NCBI GenBank assembly: GCA_037783415.1
Contig: JAZGTN010000064.1
Coordinates: 3,211,001-3,275,000 of the forward strand
Direction: 5' to 3'
From: Leptasterias polaris
Lineage: Eukaryota > Echinodermata > Asteroidea > Forcipulatida > Asteriidae
DNA length: 64,000 nucleotides
Under the pieces are notes generated by a model. That model saw only the letters and a program-made list of their open reading frames with translations. It did no database searches and was not told the DNA's origin. Made by a program: the position numbers and the translations under genes. Positions 44,411 to 56,841 of this stretch are shown here, in pieces (within the stretch, counting starts at the first letter, position 1; every line of letters begins with the position of its first letter).

Positions 44411-46080
44411 TGCATATTAGATTTTAAAAAAATAAAAATTAAAAAATTGAGTGCATACTTTAAACGTGCGCCTTTATATTTTAGACAATGACAAACTGCT
44501 TTCCGCTGTTAGATCGAAAACCTGATCTTCCAACTTGTTGACACTCGCACTGATTGATTCATTGATTTGCTTTTCGAAATGCAGAGTATTTGGAAGAACA
44601 CGCTTTTTCTAAGAAAAAACTTGTACAGACTCTGCAAATCTATTATATACCAGGTATGTCAGAGAAGCAAATCACGTGACAAGACGTCAGGTTAATTTTG
44701 TTGAGGCGCGCGTGGGTGTGTTATAGGACCCGCGAAATGTTTCTATCCGTGTCCCTATAGGAGTATAGACTTACAACTTGATAATTATTTTTCACGAGAT
44801 CTAGGTGTTGCAATCCCAAAAGGTCGGCCTGAATATTCAACTTTCTTCCTGCTGCACTTTTAGAGTCAAATATGCTTGTATCATAATTGTATTTATAAGC
44901 ATTTGTTAATGCTCTTTAGTATAAATTTCTTTTTCTTTCAAACTATCAAATAGTTGGTGGGGATTTAGTTTCTAATGATAATTAATAGGGGTTGGTTCTT
45001 GAGGGGTAACACATTCCAATAATATAATTTTAATTTTGAATTTGTTGTCATTATTATCCGGATTGCTTTTCTGTTTTAAAAGCCAGCCACCGTCAACGAT
45101 TTGTTTTTAAAGCAAGACGTGTTAGTGCCGCGGGACAAATGTTCATAGAAATGCTGAGGCACACAACTATTGTTGCAGCACAAACAAGCTTACTGATAAA
45201 GAAAGGGGACCAACCATTATACCTTGTCTTGTGTACTGTTTGAAATTGCTAACCTTTTCTTTAGCAGACATTATTTTGCATAATTTTTGACAAGTTAAAG
45301 TTGCTTTTTGTTCTATCTATATTGTTTTGAAAATGCAAATCTCCAATGGCCAGCCAAGTAACTTTCTCATGACATACTCCGCCACAATCCATGCTAGTAT
45401 CATCAAAGGCACACCTTTTCAAAATATTTTCCATATCTGCCCGCTAACTAACAAGCAGCTAAAGTGAAGTGTGGACCAGTATTAATTTAGACCCTGCAAC
45501 GACATCCCAGCATTACGCCATACATCTCACAGCGATGCTAATTATGTCAAAGGTCATAACGAGACGTCAGTGGAAGTTCAACGGCAACCAACTGTCAAAA
45601 CCCCCCATCCAAGGACATCGGCAATGTTTTCCCACCATATGCAATTACCATCACTCAGTCTCACTGGTGCTACTATTTGATGGTTCTTGTTTTTACACAA
45701 CGTCAACTATTGGCAGACTTACAGCTGATACACGAGCAGTGCTGGTATAAACGCGCTGCTCTCTCACAACGGCACCTTTTAGAGGAAAAATATTAATAAT
45801 GCATCGTCTACCGTACATCACCTTGTATATCAATGGCTCCGCACTGCACACACCCGGTTGTCATTCCGTATGTTGACACAGTATAATTACAAAACTAAAG
45901 TTCGATGTTCGAATGGATGTTCCGATCGGAGAGAGGCTAGAGAGGGAGAGAGCCCCGGTTTTTAAATCGCCTTCATCTTCCATTCCGCTAACAGCTCTTT
46001 ACTTGCCGTGGACACGCTCACCACCTTCAGACATGACTTGCAATGAGGTCCCGCCTGTATCAATTTGATTCAATTACCCC
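44411..46080. other. Intergenic, no supported gene
   Basis: A 93-codon + strand frame at 45469-45750 has no recognisable product or splice context. Composition becomes G+C richer from about 45840 toward the promoter at 46.1 kb. Confidence 0.4.
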
Positions 46081-46170
46081 GGGATGACCCCCTGCTCCAC
46101 TCCTCTCGCCAGGGGGACATCGGGGGAAGGTGAGACATAAATACCCGAGACGCGCGTCGCCGTGAAGTCC
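46081..46170 (+). promoter_or_regulatory. TATA-containing core promoter
   Basis: ATAAATA at 46137-46143 in a locally G+C-rich region. Transcription would start near 46165-46172. Confidence 0.4.
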
Positions 46171-46405
46171 CCGGTGAGTGTCCCACGGGCTGTGGCCCAT
46201 TATTTCACCGCTGGGCGAACTCCTTGTGGTCAGTGGCAAAAATGTTATGAATAAAACCACGGGGTCGGCGACTTGGTTATCGATGGATAAACGCTCCGTA
46301 ACTGGCTTCCAACAGAGATGGATATTTATACATGCTACTAGTGATACCTAAGGATTTTGCGGACCGCATTTAAAAGAAATATAACGGAAAGTGACGGATA
46401 TCAAG
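46171..46405 (+). other. Putative non-coding first exon
   Basis: Ends at a very strong donor, 'atcaag|gtaagtaag'. All ATGs inside open only short frames, so it would be 5' UTR. The receiving exon was not identified; the candidate coding exon at 50.2 kb and the ELOVL-like exon at 56.8 kb are both on this strand. Confidence 0.4.
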
Positions 46406-49400
46406 GTAAGTAAGTGATTAAGTTTTATCAAGTAATTTTCTTCCAGAGAGTGTAATGCTGAAACACCGCCGGTATACCGTGGTGCTTGGTACATTACCAG
46501 ACAGTCAGTGGCTTGTATTGTATTTTTCTTGATCACCCTTCCGCAGGAACAGCCCTACCAAAACACTCTACGGAAAGACACTAATGGAGATAGGATGCCT
46601 TCTTTCTTTTCATCCGGTAAAACAAAAAACTGTATTAGTTTGTTGGTTTGTTTCACTTCACTTCTTCACTGAACTAAATAAGTTACTTGTTTAACAACAC
46701 AGTTACAGTATGCCTATTTGGTAACTTTGAGTAGCAATATTTTTAGTACAGGTGAGCTAAGCAACAAATTAAACTGAGATCAAAATAGACGTATTCGGAG
46801 CAAACACTCACGGCTGTACTGTAAAGTACCACCATTCCACATCAACATCCGTACCACAAGACAGAAATCAATTATAATTTTATAGAACGCATAGTTAAAG
46901 ACAGGTCCTTTCGAAAGTCACCAGTTGCACATTTTGTACAATATTTATAGCGTAAAACATTAAAAGTACCTTAAACCAAGGGCCCATCACCTTGGGACCT
47001 GAAATTTTTAGGCTGTCATGCCGTAGCATCTTGAATGTATCAAATGTCACGATAAGTAGTATACAGTATGATACAGTTCTGCAGATGCTTCTACACAGAA
47101 GTTGTGTTTTAGTAATAGTAGTTACCCTCTCCCCCACCAACAAAAACAAACAAACAAACAAACAAACAAAACAAAACAAAAGGGAGAAAAGGAGCATTGC
47201 CCGTTTAAAAACCAATGAGCAAAGATGCATTCCGATTCTTACATGCTTGTATACGTGTGGTGGTAAACTATAGGCTGGTCTCAATATTAATTGTGTAAAC
47301 GATGTGGTCGTATGATACAACATAGAACCTAGATATACGTCAAGTTCCCCAGCCCCCTGTCCCATTCTAAAGATTTAGACGATCCTTCAGACAAGTGTTT
47401 TGTCACCAACGTACTGACAACAACCCCCAACTCTTTCAAGCCATGTTTATCCGCTCGATGCACGCTCAGACGGCTATACTCGGGATACAGCTCAAGCTCT
47501 GATTAATCTAACACCTTCGTCATGATTCCATCTGACTGATCTAAACACTCGACATTTAAACCGGTACAGCTGGGCTTCCGCATGAGCACGTCTGCGTCAT
47601 GTTGGATAAACCTTGCACGTACCTCAATTGTCGTACGTACACGGATCTCTTCTGGTTGTGTTTATACGATTGACCCAAAAAACGAAACCGGGGCACCCGA
47701 GAGAGAGGGTGGAGTCGGGTGGCGAACGGAATAACTGGAATCTGTATCTGCTGAGTATTGTTAACCTCAGTGAAAGAGGATTTCTCAATCTAGTAATCGC
47801 GCGCAAGGACAGCATCAGTTTAACCCTTTTTCTCTTCTGCAACAAGTAGGCCCCACCGTTGAGTATGAACTCGAAATTATGTAAAGAGGTTTATTTTACG
47901 CGCTCCCTTGTGGTCTCAGACTGGTAGTAAAATGCAGCTTCATGATGCGGCTTGAGCAACAGTCGTAGACGTATATCTGTAGCCCGATTCGGATATGGCC
48001 TGAGCTTCAAACTTTGGAACGTTAGGTGGCCAGCAGACTTACCAAGTAAATTTCTTAGTTGTTCTAAGCATGCCCAACTTACCGAGAACAATTGAATTTA
48101 CCTGGTGAGTGTGCTGCCACCCAGCGTCCCAAAAGTCCCCCATTGTGTTGTTTCCGTGCTCTTCACCTGTAGTTGGACTCAGGTCCGACTCACACATATC
48201 AACGCTGCAAAAATGTAGGTCTTGTTCCTTACCCCCCCCCCCCTTCTCATTAGAGTATCCACTTGAATTACATCAGCCGTTCCTCACCTCAGTTTCTACA
48301 AACTGAAATATCCCCGATGCCCCTGTCTCGTCAATCTCTGAATGTATCACTGATCGAATTACAAGATGGGTAGATGCGTCTACATTTATTTGCGAGGCGC
48401 CGAGTGTACGTCGTCTGCACACGCTCGACGTATTTTGCATTCAGTGAGATTTCTTTCACTGGTGCCCGTTCACACTTGACAGAAAATTGAGTTAATAACG
48501 CTTGCGAGCTAGTTATGTTTAAATTTTCCAGGGGACACACTGTTGCTTACGTACTGTGTGGTAGAGTAAACCCGCACTAGGGCCTAATCTGCTCTGAAGT
48601 AAAAAAAAAAATATATAAATAAAAATAAAAAAAAATTATATTTTATGCGTACGTCTACGTGTGACACAGTTAACACTCGGTTTTTATTAACAGAGTTATG
48701 ACGTGCTATTATCAGAGTTATTCGAATTGGCTGAAGCAATTCATTTCCCCTGATTGGGTTCATTTTAAACTTGTTTCCCTTCTCGTACACAACCCAGCCC
48801 CTCATCGACAAATTCGGCGTGGTGCACTTGACTCCCTCCTCCCCAAGTCTAGTATCCCGACGACAAATACTGTGTTCACTGGTAACAATATCCACTCCAA
48901 TCTCAGGCCGTGTCCGAATTAATAACGGCTTCGGGCCGAGGCTGTGGCCTGAACACCGGAAAGTCCATTTCTTCAATGTTGACACCTCAACCAACTTTCG
49001 TATAGCCCCTCATCGTCGCTTGATTTAAACTCGGCTTCTGTTCCATTTGTCCGTTTTGTTTGGGGTAAAATCAGCAAAAACAAAATTATAATAATTCGGG
49101 AAAATCTTTACAGACTTCACCCTGCTCACCGTAAGCACATGAAAAAGCATGCTAACCTTCCGCCACTTACTGTATGAAAATGAATGAAACATTGCAACAT
49201 CACGGCGACCGCGCAGGATGACTGCGCAATTTCTTTGCTAACTTGTGAAAATATGCTTACGCTTAAGCAAGTTTTTCCGTTACAGTTAGCACAAACATGT
49301 GCTTACCGTTAAGCAGTGCTATGAAATTAGCCCCAGTTGGTAGTGTCTGTAAAGAAGAAATTCATAAAAGGGTTGCTCCGTAAGTATAACGTGTCTTCTT

Positions 49401-49424
49401 ACAGGCTTTATAAAACTGGGCCCG
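46406..49424. other. Non-coding with repeats, no supported gene
   Basis: (AAAC)n near 47143-47180, C run at 48233. The 136-codon - strand frame at 48584-48994 overlaps two + strand frames and has no recognisable domain. Confidence 0.4.
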
Positions 49425-49570
49425 GGTCGATTTCACAAAGCACTAAGATTCATCTTAAGATGAGTTATCAGTATTACCATAGTGATTTGTATTGTGACAT
49501 CACTCTTTGCTAAGCAACTGCGATGGATTTGCAGTTACGATCAGTCTGAACTCTTTGTGAAATCGAGCCG
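49425..49570. mobile_element. Short MITE, complete (146 bp)
   Basis: Ends 'gggtcgatttcacaaag' and 'ctttgtgaaatcgagcc' are near-perfect inverted repeats. Interior 'aagattcatcttaagatgag' recurs at 23340. Confidence 0.75.
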
Positions 49571-49582
49571 TAAATCATCACT

Positions 49583-49833
49583 GGGCCCAATTTCATGGCT
49601 CTGCTTACCGTAAGCAAAGATTCGGCACTTACGGAAGCAGGGAATTCCGCGCTTACGTCAAGCGTATTTCACGGGTTAGCAGGGAATGTTTGCTTGTGCG
49701 CTGGCGTAGTCCACGTTACTAGGCATTCTACGCTTATACAGCTAGCGCAGAAATTCTGCACTTGCTCGGTAAGCGGAGAATGGTGATCGCAAGCGCAGAA
49801 TTCGGCAGTAAGCAGAGCCATGAAATTTGGCCC
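49583..49833. mobile_element. MITE, complete (251 bp)
   Basis: Inverted ends of about 28 bp: 'gggcccaatttcatggctct' at the left and 'agagccatgaaatttggccc' at the right. The interior is made of repeated 'gctta.g/agc.gaat' words. Fragments lie at 12655-12850 and about 16300-16480. Inserted 12 bp after the previous MITE. Confidence 0.8.
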
Positions 49834-50170
49834 AGTTCACCAGCGAAAACAAACTTTCCATGCACACTGTGCTTGGTTTGTTTACACTTTATACCCACTA
49901 TGAGTCACGTGACTGCAGTCGTCGATTGTGTCTATTGAGAGTCTTTGCACGATGACTACGTAATGTTTGAGGGCTTTTGTATAGTAGAGGCGTGTATACA
50001 GCTACAGTGACAGAAACTTTGTTCATCGTGCTGGATAAGCGCCAAGATTTTCTAAAAATAACAGGTGTTTTTGTGAATGAGTGTTACGCAATGGAGTAAA
50101 TCCTTCTCGGACCAATAATATTGAACATTCATTGCACGGGCTCGTCGAGACCTGTGTACATGGAACAAAA

Positions 50171-50238
50171 ATGGCGTCGTGGTGGGTGAGGCCTAACATT
50201 GGAAGCTCTGTCAACAAAAAGATACACTGTCTCAACTT
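50171..50238 (+). CDS. Candidate first coding exon, product unknown
   Basis: ATG in an excellent context (AACAAAAATGGCG) opens MASWWVRPNIGSSVNKKIHC plus LN, and the frame reaches a strong donor ('aactt|gtaagtactt') in phase 2. Upstream are CACGTG (about 49904) and a CCAAT box (about 50120), which could serve as promoter elements. I do not recognise the protein and did not find exon 2. Confidence 0.4.
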
Positions 50239-50724
50239 GTAAGTACTTTTCCCTTTTATGTTATCAATCAACACTGATAGTTTGTCACGGCCATTGTGCT
50301 TTTTATAGTAGCTTTAAATAGTGTTGTGTAGTTAGGGTTATATTACATGTGGTAGTTTTTTAAAGTATTATCGAGAGGAAAATTGCTTTGGGTGATGTTT
50401 GTATCATAGCAATGCTTTCGAGAATCATGTAGTGGCCGCCTATTTCAAGATAACATAGTGTTACCTTTTTGAGTGAAGGGGTGGTTGACAGTGCCAATCA
50501 CTTTCAAACTCGTTGTAGTGATGCATTTTGTTAACATAAATTAATGGTATATTGCCAAACAAATAAATAAAATAATGACAAAACTAATAAAATTTAATTA
50601 TGACGGTCAGGACGAATTGAGATGAATTTCAATTCAAATTGTAATCCATTATTTTCATTAAAAAATAATAATAATGAATACAAAAATATATTCTGAAGCT
50701 TGCAAAGCACAAAAGAAAAATTAA

Positions 50725-51155
50725 GTCGACCTATTGTCTTGTCGTTTTCGGGTTATCAGGTACCAAGCACATGTGTTTTAGGACAATTAGGCATAGTCCT
50801 ATTGTCGTGTCATTGGTGGATATCGGGTAAGCCTATGGGGCTTCAGACGATTCGTTCTAATTGTCATGTCATTGGATATCGGGTTTGCAGATGAGGCTTC
50901 GGACGAGTCGTCCTATCTGGTTAACGGATAAGGTTTGGAACGAGTCGTCCTAATTGTCATGTCAATAGGTAAAAGGTAAGCAGGTGAGGTGTGGGACGAG
51001 TCGTCCCAATTGTTATGTCATTAGGTGTCAAGTAATCAGTTGAGGTTTGGGATGAGCTGTCCTATTTGTCATGTCCTTGGGTGTTGTGTAAGCAGTTGAG
51101 GTTTTGGACGAGTCGTCATTATTGTCATGTCATTTGGGTGTCGAGTAAGCAGGTG
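50725..51155 (+). repeat. Tandem array, ~55-62-bp unit, about 7 copies
   Basis: Unit words: 'attgtcatgtcattgg', 'ggataagcaggtgaggttt' and 'gggacgagtcgtcc'. The palindromic GGACGAGTCGTCC is the best kept part across copies. Confidence 0.75.
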
Positions 51156-51504
51156 ACTGGTTGTTATAATACCAAAGAATCCTCACCTGCTCTGATATCC
51201 TACGCTTATTTCCCTAGCACAATATTGTTGTTGTTGTAAATAACATTGAAATAATGTTGTAAAATCCATACATTTAATCTTCTTCCAGCAGTATAATCCC
51301 TTTTTGCTACTTCTATCATTTGCCTTCCTAGAAAGACAACACTCTTTTATGCAATGCGCCTATCCGACCCAAACACATACACAAAAACATTAACAAAAAA
51401 TAAGTACAATTTTAATGCTAATAAAAATAACCATCCCCCCCAAAAAAATTAAAAATATAATAATCTTTTCTTTGTTTGAAAATTTGAAATCTTTTAATAA
51501 AAAG

Positions 51505-51620
51505 TAATAAACCACAAGGGAAACTGGCTGGGTAGTTTTAAAAATAATTTTGGGTTGTACAACAAAAAATTGACTAGAGCGGGACTTGAACATGAATGCG
51601 ATCTCCGAATTTGTCATTTT
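51505..51620 (-). repeat. tRNA-derived SINE tail, inverted
   Basis: 'aaaccacaagggaaactggc' and 'tagagcgggacttgaac' match the copy at 25200; the head is lost. Confidence 0.6.
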
Positions 51621-51729
51621 GCTAATCTTTCATGAGATGCTTGATCATTCCCACGGCAAATTACTCCACTTTTCATTTTATGACTGTATTATGACTTCTC
51701 CCCACTAGGAAAATATGTATTATGCTTTT

Positions 51730-52168
51730 ATAAGCATGGGGGAATTGTGCAGCTGGTTATGTGAACAGAATTCTTAACCTACAAAAACGGGCATTGAGAG
51801 TTATAAATTCTGTCGACAGACTTGAACATTCAAATCCTCTTTTCTGTAAACATAAAACACTCAAGGTCAATGACATTTATTCACTTCAGCTTGGAGCCTT
51901 CATGCATCGTTTGAATAATAACTTACTTCCAAATCCCATTGCACAAATGTTCTGCAGAAACGAAACTATACATCACCATTTTACCCGACAACATAGAGAA
52001 TTTCACTTTTCATTTGCAAGAACAACTGTTTTTAAAAAAACAATTAGGCATGAAGGCCCTAAGTACTGGAAGTCCTTACATAAATCACTCCAGGGCACTC
52101 GTAGCTTTCCATTATTTAAATCTAAACTTAAATCGAAATTACTATCTAATTATAATAGCTCAGATTAA
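51730..52168 (+). CDS. LINE reverse transcriptase C-terminal region, uninterrupted
   Basis: Open from at least 51735 to TAA at 52166. Motifs: WGNCAAGYVNRILNLQKRAL, then LFCKHKTLKVNDIYSLQLGA, LLPNPIAQMF and a Lys-rich end (FKSKLKSKLLS). This is the Q-K-R-A-x-R-x-I ... LKxxDIYxLQ signature downstream of the RT thumb in CR1/Daphne-like elements. The copy is 5' truncated (no YADD box to the left) but has no internal stop, so the insertion is fairly young. A 3' tail with 'aatgaatggaatgaaatgaa' follows near 52515. Confidence 0.75.
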
Positions 52169-53190
52169 TCTCCTTACTGGGTTGCTACTCTGTATTACTA
52201 CTCTGCAATGTTAATATTATGTTTTCGTTAATATTATGTTAATATTATGTTTTCGTGTGTTATGTACAATTTAAAATGTATACGTTCAATTGTTTTTCAT
52301 TAAATGTTTGTATTAATTCATGTTAAAGGGGATCTCTACTCGACAAGCTCTGCTTTTTGGGGATCCCCTTCCACCATCTCTAATTAGAAAATAATGCGTC
52401 CAAAGTGTATAAATATATTTTGTAAAACAAGCTCGAACTTTATAATACCCAAAACTACATGTATGTATTTATGCCTTGTCACATAATGAAATGAGATGTG
52501 GTAAAAATAATAAAGAATGAATGGAATGAAATGAATCCCTTGCCATCATATTTAGGCTAATTTATTACCGCTATACAAAGGTGGCGTATTAAGCTTCTAA
52601 GATTTTCTCCCATCCCCCCTTGTTCCCTTCGATCCAGATCATGTGGACGATGATATCTCAAGTTTAGGTCTTGGTTTTGACCGTTCAATACGTCCTGTAG
52701 TCGCATTGAGGGGAGGGGAAAATTACAAAATGCTGTTGACTTAAGAAATTATCTTGTTGGAAAGCTCTAAAATACTGGGGGTCGTCAGTTCTAACCACAT
52801 CCAGGTAGTATGCAGAATTCCGAAGGACTCGGGAAAATTTTTAGCATACAGTGCTCATCAAGCATTGCTGTTTGGTATAAAAAAGAAGAAGATATTATTG
52901 CACTAAAACAATTTGATGTAGATATTTCAGACGCTAATTTTGTTTTTATTTATTTTTACGCGAAGTCCATTATTCTGACTTTTAAACGTCTGTTTTCGAT
53001 TGATTTGTTAAAATACATTTAAATACTTTTATAATTATATATTATTTTGAAAACAATTGTTCGGTTGTCCTTTTGTGTTTTTGCGACCTGTTCAATATTG
53101 AGCCTTGTTGGCAAACTCTTGCTGTGTTTCATAAAAGGTCAACTGCATTTAAAATCCCAACTCGTCCTATTTTGTCTTCTTCTTTTTGTT

Positions 53191-53375
53191 TTCAGAGCAA
53201 AACGCAAACACTTAGGCTAAAATCAATAAAAACCCGCCGGCAAGTATATCACAGAAAACCTACGATGCCCCAACGACTTGACTCGAAGCCGCAAAATCTA
53301 TACCTTTTGCCCGCACCGTGTTGCAACGCTGTTTACCACTCGAGTGGGACAAGCGTGGTTTTAATGAAATTATGA
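53191..53375 (+). other. Possible terminal exon
   Basis: Very good acceptor ('tcttcttctttttgttttcag') before 53191, then a phase-0 frame SKTQTLRLKSIKTRRQVYHR ... SVVLMKL with TGA at 53373. No homology recognised. Phase does not fit the 50.2 kb exon directly. Confidence 0.25.
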
Positions 53376-54035
53376 AAAATGAGAAGAAAACAAAAGCAAG
53401 AATGATAACGGGCTGATACGAAACCAAGTGTAACTAGGGTAAGTGGATTTGCCAAAAGTTAAAGGGTCATCGATGGTGAGAAAGGGGTCTCAAATGAGCA
53501 GCAGTAACATTAACTGTATAGTATAGGGAATTTAGTTTAGTCGTAGGTTAGGGAATTACATTTCCTACCTGTGGATCTGAAATTGGAAATAATTATTACA
53601 TGTGCAGAAAGTGAAACTTCTCGCAATGTGATTTTATTTAGTCTCGGTCCCCCAAAACATACGTTGGAGAACAGCGTAAATTGTGACGTGAACTATGTTC
53701 TAAATTTCACGGGGCACTCGGGTTTCACCGACTTTTCAGAGAGTGTAAAGGCTGCATGATACATATTGCAAAGTAGCTTGAGGTAGCAAATTGTGAATAC
53801 GGGACATTGTGGAGCTTGAAGTTGATGGGGAAAGCGCAGACTATTCTTGTGTATGCTGGTTATCAAACGCATGATTTGTTTGTTGTGTAGTAAATAGTTA
53901 AAATTTAATTTGTAAATGTTTAAATTCAATTTATTTAGTTATGTGAAAATACATGAAGTTTGTTAATATCCATTGTACAGAGTTGAAAACAAACAAAAAG
54001 TGCATCACAATTTGACAATTGTTTACTCAAAAGTA

Positions 54036-54056
54036 AGAGAGAGAGAGAGAGAGAGT
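54036..54056 (+). repeat. (GA)n microsatellite
   Basis: About ten GA units. Confidence 0.9.
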
Positions 54057-54163
54057 CACAAAAATAAGACAAGCCTATAGGTTAAAAACGTTGTCTGACA
54101 AAACTACTGCAATTAATATGGATGACACTGAGTATAGGAAGGTGTTTTAAAACCTGTTTGTGC

Positions 54164-54773
54164 TTAAAGGCACAGTACACGTTTGGTAATGACTCTGAAA
54201 ATTAATGGCAATAAAAACTTACTTGGTAGGAAGTACAGCAGCTTTGGGTAGTATAATGAATTTTGAGAAATTTTTAACTTCGAAGTACTACGGTTATGGA
54301 AAAATATATCACTTTTTATTCCCCAAAATTTGAATCTGAGAAGCGTTTCTGTCAGAAACGCTTCTCAGACTGTGTATTCCTATGGGGAATATTCTTCCTG
54401 CGTGGAAATATTCGCTCTGGTTTTTTGGTGATATCTCAAAAACGCGACCACCTTTTGAAGTGAAATTTTCACAGGTTAGTTTTGTTGTACTGTATAGACG
54501 ATGTGACCTCTGACGTCATTTGAAAATCATAACATGATGCGCGCGCATGTCGCCGGGCAAAACCTTTGTGTACTTGACAGCCAGCTAGAAAGTACACGCA
54601 ATATTACCATGACTACGCGTCTTTTTGCCCGGCGGAACATGACTTGGACAACAGCCTTGTCAACAGAGGGCGGTTTGAATGTAAACAGAGGTCACATCGT
54701 CTATATACCTACATTTTCATAGGATTAACACAATCAGTAGGCTCAAATTACCAAACGTATACAGCACCTTTAA
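54164..54773. mobile_element. TTAA-ended MITE, long form (610 bp)
   Basis: Left end 'ttaaaggcacagtacacgtt', right end 'aacgtatacagcacctttaa': the same termini as the 7227 copy but a different, longer interior, with nested hairpins ('gaagcgtttctgtcagaaacgcttc' region at 54341; 'gaccacctttt'). Ends in TTAA on both sides. Confidence 0.75.
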
Positions 54774-55169
54774 CGCTTACTTGATGAATTCTATAACCGA
54801 TCTATTGGTTCAATCAACGAATGTAGAGGATGTGTGCTACCAGAAATTATACATGATTTTTTTTTTCCCACAAGGCTTTAATTATACTATCTACCAGCTT
54901 TCTGAAGGCTATCCATGCCAGCACCTATGATTCTGCTGGCGTGTTTAACAATACTGTGAAGTTTCTTTAGTTGGGTACAGTCAGGGAATTAAAACCAAGT
55001 GATGGAACAGAAAGTTAATGTTGGTTGAATAATACACCGATAAAACAAGGTTTCCAACCCGACAAGAACAAGCATTCTGACAGCTAAAGTGAGTTCGCAC
55101 TGTTCTGTACAGCTTTGACAGTGACGGTTCCGACATTATTCATAATCGTATATCCAGAGTTGAGGACTT

Positions 55170-55310
55170 GAGTTCAGGACTCAAGTCCGTCTAAAGTTGC
55201 AATTGTCATGACTCGGACTCCCGCCCCCTAGGCCCTATAAGTGGCCCGAGACTCGGACTCGTCCCGAATCACCCGAGGCACTGACTTGGGCTCGACCCAG
55301 GTGACTTTCA
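55170..55310. repeat. Fold-back GACT/AGTC-rich element
   Basis: 'gacttgagttcaggactcaagtc' hairpin followed by several 'gactcggactc' words. Confidence 0.6.
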
Positions 55311-55379
55311 TGCCAGCGTAACACACGCAACCTTTACCGATGAGAAAATGCGTATGTGATGTTTCAAGAAAATAATTCG

Positions 55380-55470
55380 ATGTGACGAGTTTCTTGCTCG
55401 TCAGTCAGCGTCGTGTTCGTGCGTCTGACACATTCACCTTCTGCTAGAAAACACGCGGTGGCACAGTCAG
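55380..55470 (+). promoter_or_regulatory. CpG-rich initiator promoter
   Basis: CpG density rises sharply here. Two TCAGTC initiator matches, at 55401 and 55467, are candidate start sites; no TATA seen. Confidence 0.4.
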
Positions 55471-55670
55471 TCCGCAGCGCCCGCGTTAATGAGGTCAAAT
55501 CCCGGATTTTCTTTGCACAGAGAAAACCACAGCGAGCGCGCGAGAAACGTTCGTGAAAGAACGAGACTTCGACCGGCCTGTGTTTATCGTACCATAACTC
55601 ACTGCATGTGTAGTGTGTGTACAAGATGGCGTGATGAGAGTCTGAGTCGTGAAATCTCCTTTCTAATGAT
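55469..55670 (+). other. Putative 5' UTR exon of the ELOVL-like gene
   Basis: Ends at a strong donor ('taatgat|gtaagtttt'). ATGs inside open only very short frames (ATG GCG TGA). The next good acceptor on this strand is at 56820, in front of a coding start. Confidence 0.45.
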
Positions 55671-56841
55671 GTAAGTTTTGGCTATGTTTAATGGAATTTA
55701 CCAAACTTTAATCACTGTCAAACAAAGGGTAATTTCTCAGGATTATTTTGAGGTGGTACTGTACTTTTTGCGCCCTGACTGGACTACAAAACATTGTCGG
55801 GGAAAAACTTAAGATTCGGGTAGATGAATGCACATGCTGTCTTTTGGTGTGTGTTTTTCTATGTGGGAGAGTTCGTGCATGTCTCTAGCAGGGAAAGTAA
55901 TCTGCGCGATTTCGCCATTTTTTGATTTTGTCGGTCGTGTTTACGACGACGTCCTGTGGGTTGTGTGTGTGCGTTGTAAAACCATGTGATATACAACGAC
56001 AGGCAGGGCAAATATAAATGCAAAAGGCTGTAAATACGACACTAAAGCTATACAGCTAGCTACATAATTTTTAGTATCCACACAAAACACCAACTGCAAA
56101 ACACAGTTTAACTTTGTAATTGTATTTAATCATTTAAATTTTATTAGAATATAAAATAACTACAATTAATAATGGGAAATAAATTAAAGTAAACTAATCT
56201 AATTTTTGTGAGATCTACATTATTTTTATTTTTGGGGTTCCATTGAGATCCTCTCTCTGAAGACTGAATTGAAGTTGATTTATTTTAAGTAATAACAAAC
56301 TCAATCAATGGCTTTTGTTCTTTTTAAGAAGAATTGACAGTTATTGAAAGCACCTCCATGCTAAAATTATTGTTAAAAAACACACACAAAAGAACACCGC
56401 ATTAAGTAGTGCAGTTTTTACATTGATTCATTTTTTCCATGTACATGTTACGTATGAAATTCAAACATCTTTGGATTCTGCCAAAATATTTATCGATTAA
56501 AACAGACATTTGTTTTTAGTATTAAATTAATTCAAATCCTGTACCCCGGCCTTGAAACCAACACAATTATCAATCATCAATTTTAGTTTTTACATTTTCG
56601 TAATACAATTTTCAATTGTGTCAGACTATTAAAATGTTGTTTATGTGAGTTTTTTCAATATATTTGTCCTGAAGATTGGTATAAATGGAAGCTAGTTATA
56701 CAATAATCGTACCCCTCCATCCTCCCGACGGCATGAAGAGTTACGATTATCGCAACTAAGATGGAAACATGTTCGGAAAGTTTTTTTTACAATCGCTCTT
56801 ATACTTTTCTTTATTTGCAGGTTTCAACAGCCAACCCCGTC

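Noticed and set aside
46895..47365. 156-codon - strand frame with a Phe/Leu-rich segment
   Set aside because: The hydrophobic part comes from an (AAAC)n microsatellite and neighbouring repeats.
48584..48994. 136-codon - strand frame
   Set aside because: Two + strand frames overlap it equally well; no domain, and it ends in a low-complexity A+T run.
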